Below, one piece after another: positions 40,201 to 47,439 of a stretch of DNA of 64,000 nucleotides. Where the stretch lies: the NCBI GenBank assembly GCA_024400915.1, contig JAKSLX010000007.1:55901-119900 (forward strand), given 5' to 3'. The notes beneath the pieces are model-generated. The model did not search any database. It saw only the letters and a list, made by a program, of their open reading frames with translations, and had not been told where the DNA came from. Position numbers and translations under genes: made by a program. Source of the DNA: Treponema sp. Its GTDB lineage: Bacteria; Spirochaetota; Spirochaetia; Treponematales; Treponemataceae. Every line of letters begins with the position of its first letter. The stretch's first letter is position 1.

Positions 40201-42973
40201 AATCACGGCTTCTGTTTTCCAGGGCTTCCTTAAGGCTCTTTGTCTGATCTTCAATTCTTGAAGTATATTCGGAAGTAGTAATCTTGTACTGCTCCATTGC
40301 TCCGTGAGTCTGATTTTCAACATTGTTTACAAGTTCAGCAAGCTTGCTTTCAATTTCTCCTGTTCTTTCGCGGAGCTGGCGTTCAAGATTTTCAGTTCTC
40401 TCGGCAAGTTCGTTCCTTAAAGTATCAGTACGGTCTTCAATATCCTGTGTGTAGGATGAAGTTGTTTCACGATACTTTTCAACGGCCTGAGCTGTCTGTT
40501 CCCTAACATCTTCCGTAAGAGTATTGAGTTTCTTTCTTACATCATCTTCAAGGCTATCAGTCCTGTTCTTGATTTCTGTAGAAATAGAGAGGGCACGGTT
40601 GTTGAGTTCTTCAAGCTTTCTGCGGATCATGGTATCAACAGCATCAGCCTTATCGGTAAAGTTTGTATTGAGGGCTGTTGTCTTCTGCTTGATTTCAGTT
40701 TCAATCTTGTTTATTGAAGTTTCAAGACTTGAATTTGCAGCCGCAGTTTTCTGCTTGAGTTTGTCGGCAAGCTCGTCAAAGTTCTTGTCGATATCCTGAT
40801 CAACGGATGCAATTTTCTGCTTGAGCTTTGCATCAAGATTTGCAGACTTTTCATTGAAGAGGGAAATGAGTTTCTGAGACTTTTCCTTCATTTCAGACTC
40901 TGCACCATCAGTACTTGCTTCAAGGCTTTCCTTAAGACTCTTTGCCTTCAAATCATAGGCACTTTCAAGCTCACGGTTCTTGTCATCGAACATGTGAATT
41001 ACTGATGTTGAAGTATCATTGAATTTCTGGTTCATTTCCAGAATTTTATCTTCATAGTTCTTTGAGATTTCCTTCAGGCGGCTGTCAATGGAACCAACCA
41101 TATCACCATACTTATCTTCAAGATCCTTGCTAAGGCTATCAGTCTTTACAACAAAATCATTTTCAAGATTCTTTGTCTTGTCATGGAACAGGGCATCAAG
41201 GGCTTCTGTTTTCTGAGAAAGGGCTGCATCAAGGGCTTCTACACGGGCAGCAAGTTTTTCTTCAAAGTCGCTTGTATTCGTGTCGAGGGCAGTATTGATT
41301 TTTTCTGTTCTTTCGCGAACTGCATTTTCAAAGGCTGCTGTTTTTTCCTCAAAGGCAGCCGAACGTTCAGTAAAAATCCTGTCAAAGTTATCTGTTTTTA
41401 CATTGAAGTCAGCGCTCATAGCATCAAACTTTGCAGAAAGAGTTCTTTCAAGGCTGTCGGCACGATCAGTATATCCGGCGTCAATGCTGGAAATTCCAGT
41501 GTCGATTTTTTCATTTATCTGTGCAATACGGGAATCAACGGATTCTTCAACGGCTGAAAGACCATCATCAAACCTGGCATTAAGGGTAGAAATTCTTTCG
41601 TCAATATTTTCTTCCATGCCTTCAAGACCGCCGTCAATCTTTGAATTGAGGGCTTCTATGCGACTTGCAATTCTTTCTTCAATACCGGAAGTACTGTTTT
41701 CAAGGTTGCTCTTGAATTCCGCAATGGCAGAATCACACTTTTCGCGAATCTCATAAGTATTGTTGTCAAGGTCAGAACGGATGTCGCCGATTTTTTCTGC
41801 AATTTCATTGGAAAGGGAATCAGTTGTTTCCTTTACCTGTGCTGCAAGTTCGTCAACTTTCTCAGAAAGATTTCCTTCTATGCTACCAATTCTTGTTTCA
41901 ACATCATTATCCATATCCGCGATCTTGAGTTCAATCTTGTTTTTAAGAGAATCAGTCGCAGTATCAAGAACGGAATCAAAGTTTTCAGAGCGTTCTTTAA
42001 GGTCTTCCTCAAGAGAAGAAATTTTCTTTTCCCAGTTGTCGGACAGAACATTCGTGCGGGCATCAAGCATCTGCTGCATATTGTCCGTTCTTTCCTTGAA
42101 TTTTGTTTCAATACCTGAACTGTATTCCTTGAAGGATTCCGCAAGTTCCCTTGATTTTTCATTGAGGGCCTTCTGAGTCTCTTCGATCTTTGAATCAATC
42201 ATGGCTGTCATCTGCTTAGCCTGAGCATTGATTTCATTGAGGCATTCGTCAATTCTGTTCTGAGATTCCTGGCGAAGGTTACTGAAGGATTCATCTTCAA
42301 GTTTCTTTGCATTTTCAATGGCTGCAGAATAGGCATTGCGGATATCATCCTCGATTTTGTTCATGATGGCTTCATTCTGCTTTCTTGAACGTTCGGTAGT
42401 ACTTTCCACTTCCTTAGCCCTTTCTTCAAATGCTTTAAGGAGATCTTCACCGATAGTCTTAAGCTGTTCGGCATTTTTTGAAGAGAACTGCTTTACAAGT
42501 TCCCCTACTTTGGATTCAAGGATTTCAGCGGCTTTCTGCTGTTTGTTAAGGCGGGCATTTACCTTGTCAATAAGAACTGCCTCATTCTTTACGGAAGCAA
42601 GGTTCTGTTCAACTGCAGCCGTCATTTCCATAAGGTTTTTTATTACATTGTCATAGGCCTGAATTTTTGACTGAATGTTTTCAACGGCCCTTACAGGATC
42701 TTCAAAACTTTCTGTGGTATTCTTGCATTCCTTGATCTGATCTTCCATCCTGTTAATGGCAGCTTCAGTTTCAATTTTCTTTGTTTCAAGTTCATTGATT
42801 ATAAGGTTCTGGGATTCTTTCTGATGGTTGAAATATTCGTCAAATTCCTTTCTGCGTGTATCCGCATATCTTTTGACTTTCTCCATCTGGCTTTCGTTCT
42901 TATCAAGCTGACGAACAATAATGGAAGCCACTACAGATAATATTACAGAGATAACAATACCAATGATAATCAC
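37274..42973 (-). CDS. Giant membrane-anchored coiled-coil protein (SpiroCoCo type) with C-terminal HTH
   Basis: 1899 residues, GTG start (GGTGGG upstream). The N terminus MIIIGIVISVILSVVASIIV is a single membrane anchor with no cleavage site. Almost all the rest is predicted coiled coil. Residues 241-1038 divide cleanly into 11-residue units of the form T/I-x-x-hydrophobic-x-x-x-hydrophobic-x-x-K/R (about 70 units, interrupted by four 7-residue units). Later coiled coil is more heptad-like. The last 50 residues form a compact helix-turn-helix (LSPQLRSNIVSLKAKGWTNAEIAKSLNIEEN is split here by no gap) resembling sigma-region or Hin-type HTHs. I recall a SpiroCoCo family name for spirochaete proteins of this kind; function unknown. 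It could be a cytoplasmic filament or DNA tether. Confidence 0.9.
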   Translation of the reverse strand: MIIIGIVISVILSVVASIIVRQLDKNESQMEKVKRYADTRRKEFDEYFNHQKESQNLIINELETKKIETEAAINRMEDQIKECKNTTESFEDPVRAVENIQSKIQAYDNVIKNLMEMTAAVEQNLASVKNEAVLIDKVNARLNKQQKAAEILESKVGELVKQFSSKNAEQLKTIGEDLLKAFEERAKEVESTTERSRKQNEAIMNKIEDDIRNAYSAAIENAKKLEDESFSNLRQESQNRIDECLNEINAQAKQMTAMIDSKIEETQKALNEKSRELAESFKEYSSGIETKFKERTDNMQQMLDARTNVLSDNWEKKISSLEEDLKERSENFDSVLDTATDSLKNKIELKIADMDNDVETRIGSIEGNLSEKVDELAAQVKETTDSLSNEIAEKIGDIRSDLDNNTYEIREKCDSAIAEFKSNLENSTSGIEERIASRIEALNSKIDGGLEGMEENIDERISTLNARFDDGLSAVEESVDSRIAQINEKIDTGISSIDAGYTDRADSLERTLSAKFDAMSADFNVKTDNFDRIFTERSAAFEEKTAAFENAVRERTEKINTALDTNTSDFEEKLAARVEALDAALSQKTEALDALFHDKTKNLENDFVVKTDSLSKDLEDKYGDMVGSIDSRLKEISKNYEDKILEMNQKFNDTSTSVIHMFDDKNRELESAYDLKAKSLKESLEASTDGAESEMKEKSQKLISLFNEKSANLDAKLKQKIASVDQDIDKNFDELADKLKQKTAAANSSLETSINKIETEIKQKTTALNTNFTDKADAVDTMIRRKLEELNNRALSISTEIKNRTDSLEDDVRKKLNTLTEDVREQTAQAVEKYRETTSSYTQDIEDRTDTLRNELAERTENLERQLRERTGEIESKLAELVNNVENQTHGAMEQYKITTSEYTSRIEDQTKSLKEALENRSRDLEKLIDDNAASLAERTASLESEINDKADEVKAQAIRLVDEMKESLSSETDSVRKDAEDEINKVKGQFSEAADRLVSEMRDTISDVQGKVYDAVQNAKSAVDSVNMDAKANAEKLAALQESVDKQSDTLKERYDGMFNTILEKAEQEENAAYEKFSTLSTANLDKYKRDVQDRVDQMHSDVKSTLGELDEQAKNYNENISTALNEIQSKFQSIQEQSNSITERIVSETADHREKLDGFSAELNARLAEMDAKLIGASRDIAAECDARQTKYLAELDNTLDEYKKEMDYRFKKLNSAGADVDKLESALRKLMDQSQKKVVGDFEKFTETQQKLQSDFETELSSKFSKVKAELETVQTSLDEIKKDSAARLSNKVKVFEDSFLADIAKREDDVSSKLASWKNTFDAQFENFTAEYEEKRTGLERQYEEELSKRIIELQKKTQEQEKKFQTALLAGQTTIQEQINSVNQRIHEFIEQYRAEIKKAIEGVDGEIKTESDEYKNRMNETLERTERELNAKITELKEILTSKQDTQSATIDAAVQEFSQWKTRLKGQYDDYYQQIDDQLKTLADTNEQKIQELQTDFSAAAKRAGDILSSFDNDSKKHIDEFETMYNSFFNQVKGYTEEQTKNAELKIKDLKKNFTERAEEYKQAYQGATERLNDETNNLQMKVDEIKKSIAQFLAESSAFDRAETLKRQLADSIDDLEKKISSVKNFDSKLNELGTQIRQLEHLSDDVNQKLNAYSADKSRLESVEYKVDTLLNLSSGMDAKIQEIQKINDDFINIQADVRKYTESMAQMENKFDRIEKKSDTVDRVAEAVDQSFENISALEDRLNNYSNDFADIPEKMEKLKKDMDELLKNGEIIGEAVDKVNSLKDIIRDVDDHISEIKESKEGIVATEQRLQKLYSDGEKQLDLLHSIASKESGSKRGKSNSNNSLSPQLRSNIVSLKAKGWTNAEIAKSLNIEENMVSLILEVGTDE
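39860..42253 (-). repeat. 33-bp periodic coding tract (hendecad coiled coil)
   Basis: Encodes residues 241-1038 of the giant coiled-coil protein. Sample consecutive units: TEALDALFHDK, TKNLENDFVVK, TDSLSKDLEDK; also SQKLISLFNEK, SANLDAKLKQK. Heptad insertions are SAAFEEK, STEIKNR, VNNVENQ and AASLAER. The protein period is strict, but the DNA units differ strongly, so the array is old rather than a recent expansion. Confidence 0.9.
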
Positions 42974-43021
42974 TTTTTATTCCCACCCAATTTGATTATT
43001 CTTTTTTATATGCCTGTTTGT

Positions 43022-43693
43022 TTATTCTAGCACGATTTTCTGTAACTGACGATAATTTTTAAATGATATGTCAGCTTCAGGAAGCTTTATGTTAAACAGT
43101 TTCTTAAACCCCTTAAGAATGTAGGCTGATTTCATGCCGGCATTTTTTGCGCCAAGAACATCATACCTGATGCTGTTTCCAACATAAAGTATTTTATCTG
43201 CAGGAACTCCTAGTTTGCGCTCAAGAATTCCAAACGGATAGATGGAAGGCTTTAAAGCACCGGATTCCTCAGAACCAATGCAGACGTCACACAGGTCGCG
43301 GATTCCCCAGATATCCCCTTTCTGTTCCGGAGGAAAGTCCGACAATATACCGATCTTGAGACCTGCATCTTTCATTGCCTTTATGCATTCGTAGGCATGA
43401 GGATATGGCTTTACTTTCTTAAAGAATTTTTTGAGGCCGTCATAACATATTTCATTGATTATTTCTTTTGCACGAGGACTTTTGATTTTAGATACTTCTG
43501 CAAGCATGCGTGCCTGGTACTCATAGAAATCCGCAAGAGGCGCGGTCCTATGCATGATGTGCCGGGTCTTATTGAAGTGAATATAGAGCTTGAAATTCTT
43601 GAGAACATGCAGCGGCATGCGGATGAACAGTTTCCACGAAGGATAGAGTGTTCCGTCAATATCAAATGCCACTGCCTGTATATCCTTGTACAT
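43022..43693 (-). CDS. HAD-superfamily hydrolase
   Basis: 223-residue phosphatase-type HAD enzyme. Motif I FDIDGTLYPS (nucleophile Asp at 10, second Asp at 12), motif II Ser/Thr in GILSDFP, Lys in SGALKPSIYPFG, and motif III GNSIRYDVLGAKNAG are present. The cap is a four-helix C1 insertion (about 20-95) as in phosphoglycolate phosphatase and L-2-haloacid dehalogenase relatives. The substrate cannot be inferred. It lies 21 nt after tonB and 48 nt before the giant coiled-coil gene. Confidence 0.85.
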   Translation of the reverse strand: MYKDIQAVAFDIDGTLYPSWKLFIRMPLHVLKNFKLYIHFNKTRHIMHRTAPLADFYEYQARMLAEVSKIKSPRAKEIINEICYDGLKKFFKKVKPYPHAYECIKAMKDAGLKIGILSDFPPEQKGDIWGIRDLCDVCIGSEESGALKPSIYPFGILERKLGVPADKILYVGNSIRYDVLGAKNAGMKSAYILKGFKKLFNIKLPEADISFKNYRQLQKIVLE

Positions 43694-43714
43694 TCCTCTA
43701 TTATAGTAGGAAAA

Positions 43715-44743
43715 TCACTTAATCTCAAGGGAATAGTTGAATACAGCCTTTGCAGGCTTTCCTGAAGCATCATCAGAGAACTGCCATGTCTTAATCTGCT
43801 CCTTTATTTCCCTCTGGATTTGAGCAGGAATGGAAGAACTTGGTGATATCTCGATATCACTGAAAGGAACCGATCCGTCAGCCTTGACTATAAATGAAAT
43901 CGTAACATTTCTGGTGCTATCGATGAGCTTTGCATTTTCCTCAGAAATCAGGATTGAAGGATTCTTTGGATTCAAAAGCTGTCTTGCACTTCCGTCCGAC
44001 ATCTGCATGGAAACAACACCGTTATTTCTTGAAGCCGCAATGCTGGTCTTGCTCTTTATGCCTTCTGCAACCGTAGAAGAGAATACAGTGTTCTTTATAT
44101 CGCTCAGGGCATCTTTTGTTGCATTTGAAACGGAATTGTCCGTTGCGTTGTTTGACGAAGAGCTTGAAGAAGCACCGGAAGCCTGCTTGTTTTCCGCACT
44201 GGCAGAACTTCCGCTAAGGGAACTTTTGGCTACGGCAACATTCTTAGTGACGGAAGATTCCTTAGTCTGCACTGGAGTTTCATCGGCAAAAAGGCTTTCG
44301 TCAAATTCAACCTTTTTCTTTTTAGCAGATTTGTTTTCCGCCATAAGATCATCCACGCTCTTTTTAAGCTTAGGTTCTTCAACCTTCTGGTTAGAACTGT
44401 CAGCAACTGCCTTCTTTTTTGCAGGTTCAGGCTTTTTTTCGGCTTTTTCTACTTTCTTATCGGCCTTCCTTTCCTGTTTTTTAGGTTCCGGTTTTGGGTC
44501 CGGTTTTTTTTCCTGAACTTCCTGATTTTTCTTAGCTTTTACAGGCTCACTTTTTTTGGTTGTGGCAGCTTTTTCCTTAACCACAGGAACACTATCAAGG
44601 CGTATAGCAAGTTCCTGGTATTTTACCTTTGGCTTAATGCGGATAGCAAGGCAAAGAATTACAAGAAAGAGAACAAATGCTGCTGTTACCTGTAGGGCAA
44701 ACCTTCTGCCCTTTTCTTCTATGTCGTTTAGATTCAGACTCAT
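43715..44743 (-). CDS. tonB: TonB-like energy transducer
   Basis: 342 residues. One N-terminal membrane helix (about 15-35), then a long Lys/Pro/Glu-rich stalk (KPDPKPEPKKQERK, about 65-150) and a Ser/Ala-rich segment, ending in a C-terminal TonB/TolA-like fold (about 255-342: VTISFIVKADGSVPFSDIEIS, IKTWQFSD, AVFNYSLEIK). The TM helix lacks the His found in E. coli TonB. It overlaps exbD by 4 nt, so the three-part ExbB-ExbD-TonB motor is encoded together. It should carry proton-motive force across the periplasm to an outer-membrane partner. Confidence 0.85.
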   Translation of the reverse strand: MSLNLNDIEEKGRRFALQVTAAFVLFLVILCLAIRIKPKVKYQELAIRLDSVPVVKEKAATTKKSEPVKAKKNQEVQEKKPDPKPEPKKQERKADKKVEKAEKKPEPAKKKAVADSSNQKVEEPKLKKSVDDLMAENKSAKKKKVEFDESLFADETPVQTKESSVTKNVAVAKSSLSGSSASAENKQASGASSSSSSNNATDNSVSNATKDALSDIKNTVFSSTVAEGIKSKTSIAASRNNGVVSMQMSDGSARQLLNPKNPSILISEENAKLIDSTRNVTISFIVKADGSVPFSDIEISPSSSIPAQIQREIKEQIKTWQFSDDASGKPAKAVFNYSLEIK

Positions 44744-45156
44744 TTTTTTCCTGTAGTTCTCAGGCTTACGGCACTAAAACCGCTGAACCTGATTACATCA
44801 AAGAGGGCTACAATCTTACCGTTTGTTACATTTGTGTCGGCCTGAATGGAAACAGGGAATTCATTTCGGGGTCTGTCCCCTGTGTCAAATTCCTTGAGGA
44901 GTTTTTCCAGTTCCTTCATTGAAACCTTGTCGTCATTGAACCAAAGATTACCGTCTTCCTTTACAGTAATGGTAATGCTGCTGGTTTCCACCCCCTGAGA
45001 AGTTGAACTTTCCGGCAGATTAACATTGATTGCAGGCAGAATGGAAAAAGTAGTAGAAACAAGAAAAAAGAGGATGAGCTGGAAAATAACATCAAGCATT
45101 GGCGACAGGTCTACGCCACCAACGCCACCATTACTTCTTCTTGATGAAACCTTCAT
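44740..45156 (-). CDS. exbD: ExbD/TolR-family protein with in-frame GGGGTCTGTCCCC repeat
   Basis: 138-residue motor subunit. The N-terminal membrane helix has the conserved proton-path Asp in SPMLDVIFQLILFFLV; the periplasmic domain follows the ExbD fold (ISIQAD-type VSIQADTNVTNGKIVALFDVIRFSGFSAVSL). The linker before that strand reads EFDTGDRPRNEF, and its DNA is a copy of the genomic repeat also found at 24637. Related ExbDs have about three fewer residues there (from memory). The frame is intact, so the insertion is tolerated. It starts directly after exbB. Confidence 0.92.
   Translation of the reverse strand: MKVSSRRSNGGVGGVDLSPMLDVIFQLILFFLVSTTFSILPAINVNLPESSTSQGVETSSITITVKEDGNLWFNDDKVSMKELEKLLKEFDTGDRPRNEFPVSIQADTNVTNGKIVALFDVIRFSGFSAVSLRTTGKK
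44868..44886 (+). repeat. GGGGTCTGTCCCCT repeat inside exbD
   Basis: GGGGTCTGTCCCCTGTGTC, one mismatch in 19 from the copy at 24637-24655. In exbD (minus strand) it encodes DTGDRP in a linker between secondary-structure elements. Confidence 0.75.
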
Positions 45157-45768
45157 TTAAAGCTCCTTTCCCGTAAGGCGGAACATTACCCTTGTAACTG
45201 TAAGTTCCATGCTCTTGATACTGTGGTTTACCTGGGAATTAAAATAGCTATGGAAAATGATGGCAGGAATGGCTACCACAAGACCAGCAACTGTAGTAAC
45301 GAGGGCTTCACCGATGGATGAAGCAAGCAAAGCAGGATCTCCCATAGTTCCACCGTTACCAAGTACACCGAAAGCCTTAATATTTCCCGTAACTGTACCC
45401 AAAAGTCCAAGAAGGGTTGCTACATTTGAAATTGTACCAAGGGCAGAGAGAAGATGTTCGAAACGAGGAACAGCAAGATCCATTTTTGTCTGAACATATT
45501 CCTTAAGGTCTTCTTCCTTTAGTCCCCTGCAGTTGATGGCATCCTTTACTACAGATGCACATGGAGTTCCTGCATTATTGCAGAGGTTTTCCGCAACCGT
45601 ATAGTCACCTTTTGCAAGTACTGCATCAATATCATCAGAGAAAGTTTCTTCCCTTTTTTTTACAGTGAAAAAATAATGAAGTCTTTCGGCTACAATGAAA
45701 ACCACAAGGAGACCACATGCAATGATTGGAATCATAAGGATTCCACCGTTCTTTAATATCTGAAACAT
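45157..45768 (-). CDS. exbB: ExbB/TolQ/MotA-family proton channel protein
   Basis: 203 residues with three membrane helices (about 12-30, 110-135, 155-180). The family core GTVTGNIKAFGVLGNGG, then ASSIGEALVTTVAGLVVAIPAIIFHSYF holds the conserved small-residue face and polar Thr residues that line the channel with the ExbD Asp. The long cytoplasmic loop (31-108) is typical. It abuts exbD with no gap. With ExbD and TonB it should couple proton flow to outer-membrane work. Confidence 0.93.
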   Translation of the reverse strand: MFQILKNGGILMIPIIACGLLVVFIVAERLHYFFTVKKREETFSDDIDAVLAKGDYTVAENLCNNAGTPCASVVKDAINCRGLKEEDLKEYVQTKMDLAVPRFEHLLSALGTISNVATLLGLLGTVTGNIKAFGVLGNGGTMGDPALLASSIGEALVTTVAGLVVAIPAIIFHSYFNSQVNHSIKSMELTVTRVMFRLTGKEL

Positions 45769-45792
45769 AATTTACCTCTTTACACTCTATTA

Positions 45793-47436
45793 TTAAAAGA
45801 AAAATCTAGACAGGAAGGTTACACTTCCAGCCCTAACAAGATATCCAGATTCCACATATTCCCTGTCTTTTCTTGAGAACAACTTGATGACATCGTCCAT
45901 TTCAAGGGAAAGCCTCATGGCCTTCTTGATGTTTACATAAATGTTACCACGAAGATTAGGGCACTTGTCACTTTTGGAGTCTACAGATTCAATTACGCCT
46001 GCAGAAAAGCCCCATCTTTCAAGTTCATCATCATAGGCAATGGAACCTTCGATGGAGTGCCTGTATTCATTTGAAGGAACATGCCACCAGTGGGCTCTCC
46101 ATCCACCACGCAAAGTAAAGATATCATATTTGATACTGATACCGTTGTCTGTTGTAACCTGGGTTCTTTCTTCCGACTTGAATCCAAACACACCACAACC
46201 CTTCTTTGTTGAATAGTCAGCTTCCCATGCATAGTTGTCAAAGGCAGACTTCTTGAATTCAATGCCGCTGTTTACCGTAATGACATCAAACAAAGGAATG
46301 ACTATCTTGGAATTTACGAACCAGTCGGAAATTTCTTTTGTAAGGGTTGTCATCTGTGCAAATTTATATTTTCTTTCAAGAACTGAGAATTCATCATGTC
46401 TTGTTTCAAGCCCCCCGTTAACGCCGATTACGAGCTTGCGTCCAGTTGACAATGGTGCCCTTACTTCCGCACCGGTGCTGAACGAAGGAACAATTGTTCT
46501 TCCTTCGCCAATTTCAGTTCCACCGGCAATTCCACCGCGAGCAAAAGCAGTTACAATGTCGCTTTCATAGCCTGTAAAAAGAGTGCCGTCTACACGGAAA
46601 AGATCATCATTGTAAGCATCATCATGCTTTCCAAGGAAAGATTCAATCTGGAAATTGCATTCAAGACCTGCAGAAAATCCCTGGCTGTACCATGAAAAAA
46701 CAAAACCCGGGTCAGTGTAGAAAACATTGATGTTTCTTTCCTGCTTAAGGAAGTCACCGTCATTTATTATTCCAGCATATCTGTTGTACCAGTAGGCATT
46801 TGTTTCCGAGCTGAATTCAAAACCGGAATCGCCAAAGAAATGATCAAACAGGAAAACGCCAGAAACTTTCTGGGAATTCATGTCATAGAAATAATCGTTC
46901 AATCCCTGAAGTCCAGTTCCTACCCTGTCATATCTTCCGCCAAATGTAAATTCAGAATCTGCAGCATGGAAAGTTTTTTCCGCATAAAGTTTTGTACCAT
47001 TGTCAAAGTAACCGTCTGCAGCAGTGTGCTTTCCATATCCGTTTCTGCTGAAATGAGAGAATTCAATTCTGAAAGGATCTGTATTTGAAGACTTGTATAC
47101 GGAAAATTCCCCGATAAAATCTCCTGGGAAACCACCGCCAACAAGACCCTGTGCATAGACGTTCTTATTATCACCGCTAAAGAAATCTGCTTCTGGTTCT
47201 GCACCGTCATCTTCATAGGTAATGCGTTCGCCAGGAAGCTTAGGCATGATGTTCTTTTCTTCTCCGGCAGAAGGAACAACTTTTGAAAAATCCGGAACGG
47301 CATCTCTGCCTGCAACTACAGTATCACCGGATACAGTTGTTGTCATTTCCGGAAGCTGAATTTTTTCTTCATCATTGCTCTGTGAGAAGGCAAAGGAAGC
47401 ACAACAGGCAAACATTACAAACAATAATTTTTTCAT
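45793..47436 (-). CDS. Outer-membrane beta-barrel with TonB-box-like N terminus
   Basis: 547 residues. Signal peptide MKKLLFVMFACCASFAFS; the mature N terminus contains LPEMTTTVSGD, which resembles a TonB box. The rest is dominated by alternating aromatic/charged strands (YAEKTFHAADSEFTFGGRYDRV and similar), and the chain ends in aromatic ...SRFFF, as outer-membrane barrels do. There is no recognisable plug domain of the size found in TonB-dependent receptors. It is 24 nt upstream of exbB and 3 nt after the TPR gene, so it is the natural candidate for the TonB partner. The ligand is unknown. Confidence 0.75.
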   Translation of the reverse strand: MKKLLFVMFACCASFAFSQSNDEEKIQLPEMTTTVSGDTVVAGRDAVPDFSKVVPSAGEEKNIMPKLPGERITYEDDGAEPEADFFSGDNKNVYAQGLVGGGFPGDFIGEFSVYKSSNTDPFRIEFSHFSRNGYGKHTAADGYFDNGTKLYAEKTFHAADSEFTFGGRYDRVGTGLQGLNDYFYDMNSQKVSGVFLFDHFFGDSGFEFSSETNAYWYNRYAGIINDGDFLKQERNINVFYTDPGFVFSWYSQGFSAGLECNFQIESFLGKHDDAYNDDLFRVDGTLFTGYESDIVTAFARGGIAGGTEIGEGRTIVPSFSTGAEVRAPLSTGRKLVIGVNGGLETRHDEFSVLERKYKFAQMTTLTKEISDWFVNSKIVIPLFDVITVNSGIEFKKSAFDNYAWEADYSTKKGCGVFGFKSEERTQVTTDNGISIKYDIFTLRGGWRAHWWHVPSNEYRHSIEGSIAYDDELERWGFSAGVIESVDSKSDKCPNLRGNIYVNIKKAMRLSLEMDDVIKLFSRKDREYVESGYLVRAGSVTFLSRFFF

Positions 47437-47439
47437 ATA

